Notes: generated by a model from the sequence alone, not told the origin. Positions 1 through 8,757 are shown, numbered from the stretch's first letter. The stretch: 64,000 nt of DNA from Cellulomonas sp. PhB150 (GCF_003755175.1 NZ_RKHX01000001.1:682001-746000); one strand, 5' to 3'. Made by a program: numbers and translations.

Positions 1-26
1 CGGGCGGGACCCGGACCTCCCGGGCC

Positions 27-518
27 GTGCGCGACGAGCAGTTCACCGCGTTCATGGCTGCGCACCAGGGCCACCTCCTGCACACCGCCTGGCTCCTGAC
101 GGGCGACGCGCACCGCGCGGAGGAGCTCGTCCAGCAGGCGCTCGTGCGGACCTACTCGTCGTGGGACCGCGTCGCCACGGACCGCCTCGCGTACACCCGC
201 CGCACGCTCGTGAACCTGCGCGTCGACACCTGGCGGCGCCGGCGGCGCGAGGTGCTCACCTCCGAGCTGCCCGAGCGCGGCATCGCCGACGCGCACGGCC
301 CGACCGATGACCGTGACCAGCTGGTCCGCGCCCTGGCGTTGCTGAGTCCCCGCCAGCGACGCGTCGTCGTCCTGCGCCACCTCGTCGGGCTGCCCGAGGC
401 GGAGGTCGCCGCCGAGCTCGGCGTGAGCCTGGGCACCGTGAAGTCCACCGCGTCGCGCGGCCTGCAGCGCCTGCGCGAGACCCTCGCCGAGACCGACCCG
501 AACGGAGTGGTCCCATGA
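27..518 (+). CDS. SigE-family RNA polymerase sigma factor (ECF type)
   Basis: Extracytoplasmic-function sigma factor of the actinobacterial SigE family (group 4 sigma-70). Region 2 lies at about residues 8-68, with the family signature TAWLLTGDAHRAEELVQQAL. Region 4 lies at about 100-155, with a helix-turn-helix in AAELGVSLGTVKSTASRGL. The protein should direct core polymerase to a small regulon, probably under control of the membrane protein encoded by the next gene, which starts inside this gene's stop codon (ATGA overlap). The GTG at 27 gives 163 residues. The frame stays open to the left edge, and the paralogue at 1694 has about 50 extra N-terminal residues, so the true start may lie outside the window. 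Its inducing signal cannot be read from the sequence. Confidence 0.85.
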   Translation: MRDEQFTAFMAAHQGHLLHTAWLLTGDAHRAEELVQQALVRTYSSWDRVATDRLAYTRRTLVNLRVDTWRRRRREVLTSELPERGIADAHGPTDDRDQLVRALALLSPRQRRVVVLRHLVGLPEAEVAAELGVSLGTVKSTASRGLQRLRETLAETDPNGVVP

Positions 519-1579
519 CCATCGCCCCCGAGCTCGATCCCGATCCCACCCTGGCCGCGCTCGCCGCGCGCACCCGCCCGCCCATGGTGCTCGACCCGGT
601 CGCCGTGCTCGGTGCCGCGCACCGGCATGCGCACCGCCGCACCGCCGCGCGGGTCGTCGCGTCGGTGGCCGCGGTGGCTGCTGCGGCCACGGTCGCCGTG
701 AACGTCTCCGGCATGCGGGACCATGCCGCGCCTGCCTGGCGCTCCACGCAGCCACCGTCCACCGCGCAGGTCGCCCAGACGCTCGGAGAGGGCGACCTCG
801 CGACGATGTCGGGCGGCATCCAGGCCGTGAACCTGCCGGGACCGGCAGCACCCCCAGCACACAGCATCAGCGCGGCGATCCCCGGGATCACCGCGGAGCA
901 CGACCTCGCGCTCGCCGGTCCCGACGGCGCGTCGGTCGTGCTGCTCACGGGAGGCCCGCGAGCCGACGGGACCGCGGGGCTGCTGGTCACCTACGCCGAC
1001 AAGTTCGGCGAGCCGATCGATCTCGGGCAGGACATGCCCGTGTGGTCCTGGGGTGGCAGCACGGGCACGTCGGCCGACACGGCGGCCTGGGCCGTCGCTG
1101 AGCCCGACGCGACGCACCGGCTCGACGTGGCGCTCGTGCCGGCGGATCTCGAGCTCCCGCGCGTCGTCTACTGGACCGTTGACGACACGGGAACGCAGTG
1201 GCAGGAGGTGCCGACGTTCGACGCCGGGAACGGCCGGCTCGTGACGGCCTTCACGACCACCGGTGCGGTGCCGGACAGCTCGGGACTGGCGTTCGTCGGG
1301 CACGACGGCCAGATCGTCGAGGCGCCATGCCCTGCGCACCTGCGCTGCACCAGCGCCGACGAGGTCCCCGGCCTCGAGGACTACCTGCACACCTTCACCG
1401 CCGCCGGCGAGGAAGAGTTCCGCGTCATCCTCCAGCGCCAGTCCGATGCGGAAAAGGCCGCGCGCGCCGCCAAGGACAGGCTGGCCGCCGCCGATACCGA
1501 GGCGGAACGGCAGGCTGCCGAGGACGACATCCAGAAGGCGCAGGCACAGCTGGACGCCATCACCTTCCCGGGCGGCTGA
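515..1579 (+). CDS. single-pass membrane protein, putative regulator of the preceding sigma factor
   Basis: I do not recognise a named family. The N-terminal 44 residues are cytosolic-looking and rich in His and Arg. One hydrophobic segment follows (about 45-63, Ala/Val-rich), then an extracytoplasmic domain of about 240 residues. The C-terminus, about 300-350, is charged and Ala/Lys/Glu-rich with coiled-coil character (many AAKDRLAAADTEAE-like heptads). The ATG overlaps the sigma-factor stop by four bases, so the two are translationally coupled. A short cytosolic tail plus one membrane span immediately after an ECF sigma gene is the usual layout of a membrane-anchored anti-sigma factor. No HxxxCxxC zinc motif is present, so the anti-sigma role is inferred from position only. 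Confidence 0.6.
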   Translation: MTIAPELDPDPTLAALAARTRPPMVLDPVAVLGAAHRHAHRRTAARVVASVAAVAAAATVAVNVSGMRDHAAPAWRSTQPPSTAQVAQTLGEGDLATMSGGIQAVNLPGPAAPPAHSISAAIPGITAEHDLALAGPDGASVVLLTGGPRADGTAGLLVTYADKFGEPIDLGQDMPVWSWGGSTGTSADTAAWAVAEPDATHRLDVALVPADLELPRVVYWTVDDTGTQWQEVPTFDAGNGRLVTAFTTTGAVPDSSGLAFVGHDGQIVEAPCPAHLRCTSADEVPGLEDYLHTFTAAGEEEFRVILQRQSDAEKAARAAKDRLAAADTEAERQAAEDDIQKAQAQLDAITFPGG

Positions 1580-1590
1580 CGCCCCGAGCA

Positions 1591-1633
1591 CACGTCACGC
1601 CGGGCGCTCAAGGGGCGCGCCCGGCGTGACGTG
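1591..1633 (+). terminator. strong intrinsic terminator hairpin
   Basis: A perfect 17-bp inverted repeat (arms 1591-1607 and 1617-1633, 9-base loop) starts 12 bases after the stop codon of the first sigma-factor pair. No U-tract follows, which is common in high-GC actinomycetes. It separates the two paralogous sigma-factor pairs into two transcription units. Confidence 0.75.
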
Positions 1634-1658
1634 CGTCAGAAGTGATCGGCATCCTGAC

Positions 1659-1693
1659 TCAACCTCCGGGGCGGGTCCTGCGTTCTCTACGGT
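1659..1693 (+). promoter_or_regulatory. candidate promoter of the second sigma-factor operon
   Basis: Two overlapping promoter-like signals lie before the second sigma gene. One is a TACGGT -10-like box at 1688-1693. The other is an ECF-like pair, AAC at 1661-1663 and GTT at 1682-1684, separated by 18 bases. The second would fit autoregulation by an ECF sigma factor, but both motifs are short and the call is weak. Confidence 0.3.
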
Positions 1694-2347
1694 GTGAGCA
1701 CCATGTCGACCGCTGCCAGCACCCCGGCCGATGACCCCGGACCCGCCGTCCACGTCCCGCACGCGGAGGTCGTCGACGTGCTCGGCGTGCGGCGCCGGTC
1801 GAGCTCCGCGTCGAGCCCGGCGCGTGACTCGGTCGACGCCGAGTTCACCGCGTTCATGACCACCCACGGCCCGGCGCTGCTCCGGACGGCGTGGTTGCTG
1901 TGCGGGGACGGCCACCGCGCCGAGGAGCTGACCCAGCAGGCGCTCGTGCGTACGTACGCCGCGTGGCCACGGGCCCGCCGCGACCCGCTCGCGTACGCCC
2001 GCCGCATCCTGGTCAACCTCCGGGTCGACACCTGGCGCCGGCGGCGGCGCGAGGTCCTGACGTCACCCGACGAGATGCCCGACACGGCGGGCACCGTTCG
2101 CGTCGGGGCGTCCGTGAGTGACGACCACGCGCGTACCGAGGACCGGGACCAGCTCGTGCGTGCCCTCGCGCTCCTGTCGCCACGACAACGGCGCATCGTC
2201 GTGCTGCGACATCTCGTCGACCTGCCCGAGGCAGAGGTCGCGGCCGTCCTCGGGGTGAGCGTCGGCACCGTCAAGTCCACGTCGTCGCGCGGGCTTGCGA
2301 CCCTCCGCGAGGCGCTGACCGACGATCGTGAAGGAGACGCGCGATGA
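1694..2347 (+). CDS. SigE-family RNA polymerase sigma factor, paralogue of the first
   Basis: A second SigE-family ECF sigma factor, 217 residues from GTG 1694 or 214 from ATG 1703. Residues from about 55 onward closely match the first sigma gene: both contain EFTAFM/QFTAFM, a TAWLL block, HRAEEL.QQALVRTY, RVDTWRRRRREVLTS and LALLSPRQRR. Region 2 is at about 55-115 and region 4 at about 155-210. The extra N-terminus is Ser/Ala/Pro-rich and of unknown role. It is followed with a 4-base overlap by another single-span membrane protein, so the whole two-gene unit looks duplicated. The two sigma factors may read related promoters, which is an inference. Confidence 0.85.
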   Translation: MSTMSTAASTPADDPGPAVHVPHAEVVDVLGVRRRSSSASSPARDSVDAEFTAFMTTHGPALLRTAWLLCGDGHRAEELTQQALVRTYAAWPRARRDPLAYARRILVNLRVDTWRRRRREVLTSPDEMPDTAGTVRVGASVSDDHARTEDRDQLVRALALLSPRQRRIVVLRHLVDLPEAEVAAVLGVSVGTVKSTSSRGLATLREALTDDREGDAR

Positions 2348-3846
2348 GCCGCACCGACCAGGACGACCTCCGGGCCCGCATCGACGAGCTGCTGCCCGTG
2401 ATGACGCTCGACGTCGCGACCGTCCGCCGCGCGGGCCGCCAGCGGCGGCGCACGCAGGTAGCGAGCCTGACCGCGATCTCCGGGGCGGCTGCGGCGCTCG
2501 TCGTCGGCCTGGCGCTGCACGCCAACGGGCTCGCGCTCGACCGGACCGAGCCTGCGGGCCCGTCGCCGTCGGTGAGCCAGCCGGCGGCCGTCGTCGACGT
2601 CGCGCGAGGGCTCGGGATCACGGCGGCGACAGGCGCGGACCCGGCCGGTGGCGGCTGGGACACGGGGCTCACCTTCGGCCGTGAGGAAGGAGATGCCGGC
2701 ACGTTGCTGATCCGGGCTGCGTCGTCCGCGGACGTCGCGACGGTCGCGAGCACGGCCGGCGTGACCGCCGACCACGGGCTCGAGCTGAGCCTGGACCCCG
2801 AGGACACCTCCGGGACGGTCGTGATCTGGGCCGACGGCGACTCCGCCGACCGGTTCCCCATCGGGCGGACGTACCCGGGATCGATGACCTGGGCGGAGAA
2901 CGACGACGTGCGGATGGTCGCGGGCGTGGTGCCCACGTGGATGCCCGGCGCACGTGTGCTCCTGTATCTCCCGCGCGGGATCGGCGCTGCCGACGACCGC
3001 ACGAACGCCGTCGAGGTGCCCACGTTCGTCGACCCGACAGGCACGGGCGCCCGGGTGTACGCGGCGCAGCTGGACGCCGGACTGGTGCGCAACGCGGTGA
3101 TCCCCGGTGAGGACGTGCGTGTGCTGTTCGTCGACGCCGCGTCGGGCGCGGTGTTCGACCCGCTCGGTGCGTGCAGCGATCTGCCGGCCCCGTGCCTCGC
3201 GGCGCAGGACGACGGTGGCGGCATGCTGGCGTCCGCGGTCGAGGCACTCGGCGGGGACGTGAGCTCGGTCGTCCTTGGCCCGGGGGTCCAGCCGCCCTCG
3301 GGCGTGACGTCGGCGCGCCAGGTCTCGGCTGGCGTCACCGCGGCGACGACCCTGAGCGAGGGCACACGCCTCGACCTCGGCGAGGACTCGACAGGCGGGC
3401 GAGTGTGGATCGACCTGAGGATGTACGACCTCACGGCCGCGCCCGAGCTGTACCGCGGCGCGCAGTCGCTGACCAACCAGCCGTACCAGGTCGACTTCTC
3501 GAGCGCGCAGGACGACTACTCCGCGACGACGCTCGACCAGAGCGACGACACCGCCACCTTCGGGTCCGTGCCGGCCGGGACGACGAAGACCTACCTCTGG
3601 ATGGATGCCGACCAGAGGGCCGTCGAGCTGCCGACCGTCTCCGTTCCCGGCACGGACGGCCGCTCCGCGTACGCGTACCTGGCCCAGCCAGGATCGGCAG
3701 CGGCGACCGGGACGACGGGAGTCGTCTTCGTGGCCGAGGACGGCTCCCTCACGGCGGCAGGCTGCGGCCAGGTCAGCGAGTCCGAGTGCGAGACGACGAG
3801 CCTGACGGCCGGCATGTTCGACGCCGTCCGGGCGGCGATGGGCTGA
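2344..3846 (+). CDS. single-pass membrane protein, putative regulator of the second sigma factor
   Basis: A 500-residue protein with the same plan as the product of 515-1579: about 38 cytosolic N-terminal residues ending in a basic stretch (GRQRRRTQ), one hydrophobic span at about 39-60, then a long extracytoplasmic region with many Val/Thr/Asp-rich beta-type stretches. The outer region is about 200 residues longer than in the first partner and contains two Cys pairs (around 277-290 and 475-483) that could form disulfides. The ATG overlaps the upstream sigma stop (ATGA). A membrane sensor or anti-sigma role is inferred from gene order; no catalytic motif was recognised. Confidence 0.6.
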   Translation: MSRTDQDDLRARIDELLPVMTLDVATVRRAGRQRRRTQVASLTAISGAAAALVVGLALHANGLALDRTEPAGPSPSVSQPAAVVDVARGLGITAATGADPAGGGWDTGLTFGREEGDAGTLLIRAASSADVATVASTAGVTADHGLELSLDPEDTSGTVVIWADGDSADRFPIGRTYPGSMTWAENDDVRMVAGVVPTWMPGARVLLYLPRGIGAADDRTNAVEVPTFVDPTGTGARVYAAQLDAGLVRNAVIPGEDVRVLFVDAASGAVFDPLGACSDLPAPCLAAQDDGGGMLASAVEALGGDVSSVVLGPGVQPPSGVTSARQVSAGVTAATTLSEGTRLDLGEDSTGGRVWIDLRMYDLTAAPELYRGAQSLTNQPYQVDFSSAQDDYSATTLDQSDDTATFGSVPAGTTKTYLWMDADQRAVELPTVSVPGTDGRSAYAYLAQPGSAAATGTTGVVFVAEDGSLTAAGCGQVSESECETTSLTAGMFDAVRAAMG

Positions 3847-3848
3847 AC

Positions 3849-3885
3849 GACGCGCGTGGTGCCGCAGGGGGGCACCACGCGCGTC
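3849..3885. terminator. bidirectional terminator between convergent genes
   Basis: A perfect 15-bp inverted repeat (arms 3849-3863 and 3871-3885, 7-base loop) fills the 43-base gap between the stop of the sigma-factor operon and the stop of glyS on the other strand. It can serve both transcripts. Confidence 0.75.
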
Positions 3886-3889
3886 GGGG

Positions 3890-5275
3890 TCAGCAGCCGA
3901 TCAGACGTGCGGCGAGGTAGCTCGTGACCTGGTCGAGCGAGACCCGCTCCTGCGTCATGTCGTCGCGGTGGCGGATCGTGACGGCCTGGTCGTCGAGCGT
4001 GTCGAAGTCGACGGTGATGCAGAACGGCGTGCCGATCTCGTCCTGGCGGCGGTAGCGACGGCCGATGGCGCCGGCGTCGTCGAAGTCGACGTTCCAGTTC
4101 CGGCGCAGCTCAGCCGCGAGGTCGCGGGCCTTGGGCGAGAGCGACTCGTTGCGGGACAGCGGCAGCACGGCGGCCTTGACCGGCGCGAGGCGCGGGTCGA
4201 GCTTGAGCACGACGCGCGTGTCGACGCCGCCCTTCGTGTTGGGCGCCTCGTCCTCCGTGTAGGACTCGACGAGGAACGCCATGAGCGAGCGCGTCAGGCC
4301 GGCGGCGGGTTCGATGACGTAGGGCACGTAGCGCTCGTTCTTGGCCTGGTCGAAGAACGACAGGTCCTGGCCCGAGTGCTCGGAGTGCGTCTTGAGGTCG
4401 AAGTCCGTGCGGTTGGCGATGCCCTCGAGCTCGCCCCACTCGCTGCCCTGGAAGCCGAAGCGGTACTCGATGTCGACGGTCCGCTTGGAGTAGTGCGAGA
4501 GCTTCTCGGCCGGGTGCTCGTAGTGGCGCAGGTTGTCGCGCGCGATGCCCAGGTCCGTGTACCAGTCGGTGCGCAGGTCGATCCAGGTCTGGTGCCACTG
4601 CTCGTCGGTGCCGGGCTCGACGAAGAACTCCATCTCCATCTGCTCGAACTCGCGCGTGCGGAAGATGAAGTTTCCGGGGGTGATCTCGTTGCGGAACGAC
4701 TTGCCGATCTGGCCGATGCCGAACGGCGGGCGCATGCGCGCGGTGGTGTAGACGTTCTTGAAGTTCACGAAGATGCCCTGCGCGGTCTCGGGCCGCAGGT
4801 AGTGCAGGCCGGACTCGTCCTCGACCGGGCCGAGGTAGGTCTTGAGCATCATGTTGAAGTCGCGCGGCTCGGTCCACTGACCCCGGGTGCCGCAGTTGGG
4901 GCACGCGATGTCCGCCAGGCCGTTCTCCGGAGCGCGGCCCTTCTTCTCCTCGAACTCCTCGAGCATGTGGTCCTCGCGGAACCGCTTGTGGCAGCTCAGG
5001 CACTCGGTGAGCGGGTCGGTGAAGACGCCGACGTGACCGGAGGCGACCCAGGTCTGGCGCGGCAGGATCACCGCGGAGTCGAGGCCGACGATGTCCTCGC
5101 GGCTGGTCACCATCGTGCGCCACCACTGACGCTTGATGTTCTCCTTGAGCTCGACACCCAGGGGGCCGTAGTCCCATGCGGACCGCGTCCCTCCGTAGAT
5201 CTCACCGCTCGGGAAAACGAAGCCACGGCGCTTCGCGAGGGAGACGACGGAATCCAGACGGGACGGTGCAGCCAC
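3890..5275 (-). CDS. glyS: glycine--tRNA ligase (single-chain, alpha2 type)
   Basis: Charges tRNA-Gly with glycine in the cytosol. The 461 residues match the single-chain dimeric GlyRS of actinobacteria, not the alpha2beta2 enzyme. The N-terminus [18 protein letters not shown] is typical. Class II motifs are visible ([24 protein letters not shown] for motif 2), with two CxxC pairs ([16 protein letters not shown]) likely to bind zinc at about 95-135. The C-terminal anticodon-binding domain spans about 365-455. GTG at 5275 begins MAAPS, with a GGAGTG ribosome site upstream. The gene is monocistronic and shares a terminator with the convergent sigma operon. Confidence 0.97.
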   Translation of the reverse strand: MAAPSRLDSVVSLAKRRGFVFPSGEIYGGTRSAWDYGPLGVELKENIKRQWWRTMVTSREDIVGLDSAVILPRQTWVASGHVGVFTDPLTECLSCHKRFREDHMLEEFEEKKGRAPENGLADIACPNCGTRGQWTEPRDFNMMLKTYLGPVEDESGLHYLRPETAQGIFVNFKNVYTTARMRPPFGIGQIGKSFRNEITPGNFIFRTREFEQMEMEFFVEPGTDEQWHQTWIDLRTDWYTDLGIARDNLRHYEHPAEKLSHYSKRTVDIEYRFGFQGSEWGELEGIANRTDFDLKTHSEHSGQDLSFFDQAKNERYVPYVIEPAAGLTRSLMAFLVESYTEDEAPNTKGGVDTRVVLKLDPRLAPVKAAVLPLSRNESLSPKARDLAAELRRNWNVDFDDAGAIGRRYRRQDEIGTPFCITVDFDTLDDQAVTIRHRDDMTQERVSLDQVTSYLAARLIGC

Positions 5276-5422
5276 GAGTGTTCACTCCAGGGGTTGGCCC
5301 GCTGCTGGGTGCGGCGGGCGGATGACCGCGACCGGGTGCCGCGGGATGAGCCCGCCCAGGCTACCGGCCGGACCGGCGCGCCGCCGGGCCGGTCCGCGCC
5401 GGGCGCGTCACCGGTGGCCCTC

Positions 5423-5428
5423 TAGGAT
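5423..5428 (+). promoter_or_regulatory. -10 box for a predicted leaderless transcript
   Basis: TAGGAT lies exactly 6 bases before the GTG at 5435 and no ribosome site is present. Transcription starting at the usual distance from a -10 box would begin on the start codon. Confidence 0.55.
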
Positions 5429-5434
5429 CGCGGC

Positions 5435-6043
5435 GTGGACGACGACCCCCTAGACGCCTTCGGCCTCGGCTCGGTGTCGCTGATCGTTGCCGTCTGCGCC
5501 CTGTTCGTCGTCGCGATGGCCCGCTCGCACGCCACCTACTGGGCCGGCCGTGGCGTGATCCGCGGCGCGAAGACCGTGCACGAGACCGACAAGGGCTTTG
5601 CCTGGTGGCGCTCGATGATCGAGCACCTCGAGGCGTGGACGAACTCGCGCGCCGCGCAGCGCGGGCTCGACCTGGTGCGGCGGTGGGGCGCCCCCGCCGT
5701 GTCGCTCGCCTACCTGACGTTCGGCGTGCAGACCGCCGTGTTCGCGTCCGCCGGGCTGATCAAGATGAAGTACACCAAGTTCACCATCGCGTCCGTCCCG
5801 GGCTCGATCGCGTGGGCCATCATCTGGTCGACGGTCGGGCTCGGTGCGGTCTGGGGCGCGATCCGGCTGTTCGCCAAGTCGCCGGTCGCGCTGATCCTCG
5901 TCGTGCTCCTGCTCGGAGTGCTTCTCGCCTGGTGGATGCGCCGACGCCTGCTGCGCCGTGCCGCCGAGATGCAGGCGCTCCCGCCCGCCACGCGCCCCGA
6001 GGCCGACCACGGCCGGCACGTCGCACCCTCCGACGAGGACTGA
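5435..6043 (+). CDS. DedA/VTT-family-like membrane protein
   Basis: A 202-residue membrane protein with a hydrophobic N-terminal span (about 12-30), a connecting region, then hydrophobic segments near 85-105, 118-145 and 150-170, ending in a basic cytosolic tail. The segment AGLIKMKYTKFTIASVPGSIAW resembles the conserved DedA/VTT stretch that follows the re-entrant loop. DedA proteins are linked to lipid flipping and membrane homeostasis; the substrate here is unknown. The match is partial, so the family call is moderate. It is divergent from glyS and convergent with the VOC gene (7-base gap). The start is GTG without a Shine-Dalgarno site, consistent with leaderless initiation. Confidence 0.6.
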   Translation: MDDDPLDAFGLGSVSLIVAVCALFVVAMARSHATYWAGRGVIRGAKTVHETDKGFAWWRSMIEHLEAWTNSRAAQRGLDLVRRWGAPAVSLAYLTFGVQTAVFASAGLIKMKYTKFTIASVPGSIAWAIIWSTVGLGAVWGAIRLFAKSPVALILVVLLLGVLLAWWMRRRLLRRAAEMQALPPATRPEADHGRHVAPSDED

Positions 6044-6050
6044 CGCCGGC

Positions 6051-6413
6051 TCAGCCCTCGTCGGACGCCTGAGCCACGCAGAACTGGTTCCCGTCCGGGT
6101 CCGCGAGCACGACCCACGGGAAGCCGCCCACCTCGTGCCGCGCGACGAGCGTCGCGCCGTCGCCCAGAAGCCGGTCGACCTCCGCCTCCCGGTCCGGGGC
6201 CGAGACGTCCAGGTGGATGCGGTTCTTGCCTGCCGTCGGGTCGGCGATCTGCTGGAACGCCAGGATCGGTCCGGTGCCCGACGACGGGCGAACGAGCACG
6301 AACTCGTCGCCGTGGTCCGCGTGCACCGACCCGCCGGTCTGCCGCGCCCACCATCCCGCGAGCGTGGGTGCGTCGGTCGTGTCGAACGTGATCATCCCCA
6401 GTGAGATCGTCAT
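6051..6413 (-). CDS. VOC-family (glyoxalase/bleomycin-resistance fold) protein
   Basis: A 120-residue protein of the vicinal-oxygen-chelate superfamily. The N-terminal half (MITFDTTDAPTLAGWWARQTG) and the C-terminal WVVLADPDGNQFCVAQ are the standard start and end of these paired beta-alpha-beta-beta-beta modules. A His in RIHLDVSAP and the late Glu/Gln positions are candidate metal ligands. The single-module size suggests a dimer. The substrate cannot be predicted and neighbours give no pathway clue. ATG at 6413 follows a TAGCGT box by 6 bases, so a leaderless mRNA is likely. Confidence 0.8.
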   Translation of the reverse strand: MTISLGMITFDTTDAPTLAGWWARQTGGSVHADHGDEFVLVRPSSGTGPILAFQQIADPTAGKNRIHLDVSAPDREAEVDRLLGDGATLVARHEVGGFPWVVLADPDGNQFCVAQASDEG

Positions 6414-6419
6414 GCCGGC

Positions 6420-6425
6420 ACGCTA
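6420..6425 (-). promoter_or_regulatory. -10 box for a predicted leaderless transcript (VOC gene)
   Basis: TAGCGT on the minus strand ends 6 bases before ATG 6413. It overlaps the 3' end region of the upstream membrane-protein gene, so the VOC gene can be read from its own start as well as by read-through. Confidence 0.5.
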
Positions 6426-6818
6426 CCGACGGGCACTGACAACGCGTCGTGGCCGCGCCACGAGCACCACGAGCGCCGCCACGACCGCGACCGCCTCCAC
6501 GAGGACGGCGACCTCCGCCTGCCCCTGAGCCGCTCGACAACCGGCCGGCAGCCCCTCGGGGCCCATGTCGAACGACGTCGTCAGGAGCGTCAGCACGCTC
6601 CGTCCGCAGTGCCCGCGGAACCACGGCTCCGTCACGAGGAGTGCGATGCTCAGCGCCGTCGCCGCTCCCAGCCCGAGGAGCGTCCAGCCCGGCACGCCGA
6701 AGCCGGCTCGGTCCACGGCGCGGGTCAGGAACGTCAGAGCGATGATGCCGAGCACCGCGACATCGACGAACAGCACGTACGCCATCACGATGCTCGCCCG
6801 TCCGCGGCCCAGGACCAC
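6423..6818 (-). CDS. small membrane protein, paralogue of its upstream neighbour
   Basis: A 131-residue protein with hydrophobic segments at about 12-32, 43-64 and 102-122. Between the last two is a short, probably external loop containing EPWFRGHCGRSVLTLL and a second Cys. The gene upstream encodes a protein with the same layout ([15 protein letters not shown], second Cys, then an Ala/Val-rich last span ending in RR), so the two arose by tandem duplication. No family is recognised. GTG at 6818 lies two bases beyond the preceding stop (coupling); ATG at 6785 is an alternative start. Function unknown. Confidence 0.6.
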   Translation of the reverse strand: MVLGRGRASIVMAYVLFVDVAVLGIIALTFLTRAVDRAGFGVPGWTLLGLGAATALSIALLVTEPWFRGHCGRSVLTLLTTSFDMGPEGLPAGCRAAQGQAEVAVLVEAVAVVAALVVLVARPRRVVSARR

Positions 6819-6819
6819 C

Positions 6820-7200
6820 TCATGCGTGGTCGCTCGTCCGCCGGCGAGCGGACCGCCGGCCCGAGAGGACGAGCGCGACGACGACCGCCGCGAGCGCAGC
6901 CAGCTCGAGCCCCAGCGCCAGGGCGGGTTGGATGTCCGCGGTGTCCAGGCACGCGCTCTCGTCGATGGCGAAGGCCTGGAGTGAGGCGTCCGTCCCCGTC
7001 AGCACGTCCAGCCCGGCGCACGTGCCCAGCTGCCAGGGGCCGCCCCACAGGATCACCAGGTCGACGACGGTCACGAGCACGAGCGCGCCCAACCCGATGG
7101 CCGCACGCCTGCTCAACCGCCCCGCCGCACGCAACCGGACGGCCACCAGCACGCACACGGCGATCACCAGCAGGTCCACCGGCCCGAGCATCCCCGTCAT
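6820..7200 (-). CDS. small membrane protein of unknown function
   Basis: A 126-residue protein with about three hydrophobic spans (7-22, 33-52, 95-117) and a loop with two Cys residues that could form an external disulfide. ATG at 7200 overlaps the uppS stop codon (ATGA), which fixes the start and links it to the recO-uppS transcript. It resembles the next gene downstream in layout and in the PW-x(5)-C motif. No known domain is recognised, and nothing in the sequence ties it to undecaprenyl metabolism beyond position. Confidence 0.6.
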   Translation of the reverse strand: MTGMLGPVDLLVIAVCVLVAVRLRAAGRLSRRAAIGLGALVLVTVVDLVILWGGPWQLGTCAGLDVLTGTDASLQAFAIDESACLDTADIQPALALGLELAALAAVVVALVLSGRRSARRRTSDHA

Positions 7201-7985
7201 GACGGCTGGTCGACCGCCCCGCCGTACCGCCGGTCGCGGCGCGCGTACTCCTCGACCGCGCGCCACAGGTGGCGCCGGTCGACGTCGGGCCACGGCTCGT
7301 CGAGGAACACCATCTCCGCGTACGCGGCCTGCCAGATCATGAAGTTCGACGTCCGCTGCTCGCCCGACGAGCGCAGGAACAGGTCGACGTCCGGCAGGTC
7401 GGGCTCGTCGAGGTAGCGCGCGAACACCTTCTCGGTGATCCGGTCCGGCTTGACCTTGCCCGCGGCGACGTCGCGCGCGAGCGCCTGCGCGGCGTCGGCG
7501 ATCTCGGCGCGGCCGCCGTAGTTGACGCACATCGTCAGCGTGCAGGTCGAGTTCCCCCGGGTCCGCTCCTCCGCCGTCTCGAGCTCATTGATGACCGAGC
7601 GCCACAGCCGCGGCCGCCGCCCCGCCCAGCGCACCCGCACGCCCCACGAGTCCATGAGGTCGCGGCGGCGGCGCAGCACGTCACGGTTGAATCCCATGAG
7701 GAAGCGGACCTCCTCGGGCGAGCGCGACCAGTTCTCGGTGGAGAAGGCGTACGCGGAGACGTACTCGACGCCGACCTCGATGGCGCCGGCGACGACGTCG
7801 AGCAGCGACGCCTCACCCGCCCGGTGCCCCTCGACGCGGGGCAGGCCGCGCGCGTTGGCCCATCGGCCGTTGCCGTCCATGACGACCGCGACGTGCTTGG
7901 GCACGAACTGCTTCGGGATGGCCGGGGGGCGAGCGCCCGAGGGGTGCGGGTAGGGGGCGACGACGTCGTGAGGCACGACCGCCAT
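7197..7985 (-). CDS. uppS: isoprenyl transferase, undecaprenyl/decaprenyl diphosphate synthase type
   Basis: Cis-prenyltransferase that extends allylic diphosphates with isopentenyl diphosphate to make the lipid carrier for cell-wall polymers. From ATG 7985 the protein has 262 residues. Family motifs in order are [14 protein letters not shown] (catalytic Asp in DGNGRWA), [24 protein letters not shown] and [24 protein letters not shown]. The frame stays open upstream, but ATG 7985 fits the family's start. The order recO-uppS matches the mycobacterial locus that carries the long-chain cis-prenyltransferase. The start lies 28 bases after the recO stop. Confidence 0.95.
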   Translation of the reverse strand: MAVVPHDVVAPYPHPSGARPPAIPKQFVPKHVAVVMDGNGRWANARGLPRVEGHRAGEASLLDVVAGAIEVGVEYVSAYAFSTENWSRSPEEVRFLMGFNRDVLRRRRDLMDSWGVRVRWAGRRPRLWRSVINELETAEERTRGNSTCTLTMCVNYGGRAEIADAAQALARDVAAGKVKPDRITEKVFARYLDEPDLPDVDLFLRSSGEQRTSNFMIWQAAYAEMVFLDEPWPDVDRRHLWRAVEEYARRDRRYGGAVDQPS

Positions 7986-8013
7986 TCTGCCGCCCCCGGC
8001 TACCGGCGGAGGG

Positions 8014-8745
8014 TCAAACGCGCTCGACCATCGGCAGCGACCGCAGCTGCCGCTCGAGGTGGAACTGGCTGTACGCGGCGACCAGACCGTTGCCCTCGCC
8101 GCGGTGCCGCTCGGCGCTCGCGTCGGCCACCGACCAGTCCCCCGACAGCAGCGAGGCGAGCAGGGCGAACGTCTCCGGGGCCGGCGACGCGGCACCCGGC
8201 GGGCGGCAGCGCGAGCAGACGGCTCCGCCGGACGCGATCGCGAACGCGTGGTGGGGGCCGGGCTCGCCGCAGCGGGCGCAGTCCGTGAAGGACGGCGCCC
8301 AGCCAGCGATCGCCAGCGCGCGCAGCAGGTAGGAGTCGAGGATCAGGCCGACCGCGTGCTCCCGCGTGGACAGCGCACGGACGGCACCCACGAGCAGCCA
8401 GTACTGCTGCACGGCGGGCTCGCGCTCGGCCTCGACCAGCCGGTCCGCGGTCTCGAGCATCACGGTGCCCGCGGTGTAGAGCGTGTAGTCCTCGCACACC
8501 GAGCGGCCGTACGCGCCGAGGGTCTCGGCCTGCGTGACGATGTCGAGGTTGCGCCCCGTGGACAGCTGCAGGTCCACGTGCATGAACGGCTCGAGCCGCG
8601 AGCCGAAGCGCGACGAGGTCCGCCGCACGCCCTTGCCGACCGCGCGCACCTTGCCGTGCGTGCGGGTCAGGAGGGTGACGATGCGGTCCGCCTCACCCAG
8701 CTTATGGGTGCGCAGCACGATCGCCTCGTCGCGGTAGAGGCTCAC
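8014..8745 (-). CDS. recO: DNA repair protein RecO
   Basis: Recombination mediator that helps load RecA on SSB-coated DNA in the RecFOR pathway. It has 243 residues from GTG 8745. The N-terminal OB-fold begins [27 protein letters not shown], followed by [18 protein letters not shown]...CSRC four-cysteine zinc site lies near 155-180. An upstream extension of the frame is rejected because homologues begin at SLYRDEA. No ribosome site is seen, and GACAAT lies 6 bases upstream, so initiation may be leaderless. uppS follows 28 bases downstream. Confidence 0.95.
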   Translation of the reverse strand: MSLYRDEAIVLRTHKLGEADRIVTLLTRTHGKVRAVGKGVRRTSSRFGSRLEPFMHVDLQLSTGRNLDIVTQAETLGAYGRSVCEDYTLYTAGTVMLETADRLVEAEREPAVQQYWLLVGAVRALSTREHAVGLILDSYLLRALAIAGWAPSFTDCARCGEPGPHHAFAIASGGAVCSRCRPPGAASPAPETFALLASLLSGDWSVADASAERHRGEGNGLVAAYSQFHLERQLRSLPMVERV

Positions 8746-8751
8746 GCGGTC

Positions 8752-8757
8752 ATTGTC
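8752..8757 (-). promoter_or_regulatory. possible -10 box before recO
   Basis: GACAAT on the minus strand sits 6 bases before the recO GTG. It deviates from TANNNT at the first base, so this is weaker than the other leaderless candidates. Confidence 0.35.

Noticed and set aside
7986..8195. Longer start for uppS
   Set aside because: The extra residues are Arg/Ser/Pro-rich, overlap recO and are absent from the family.
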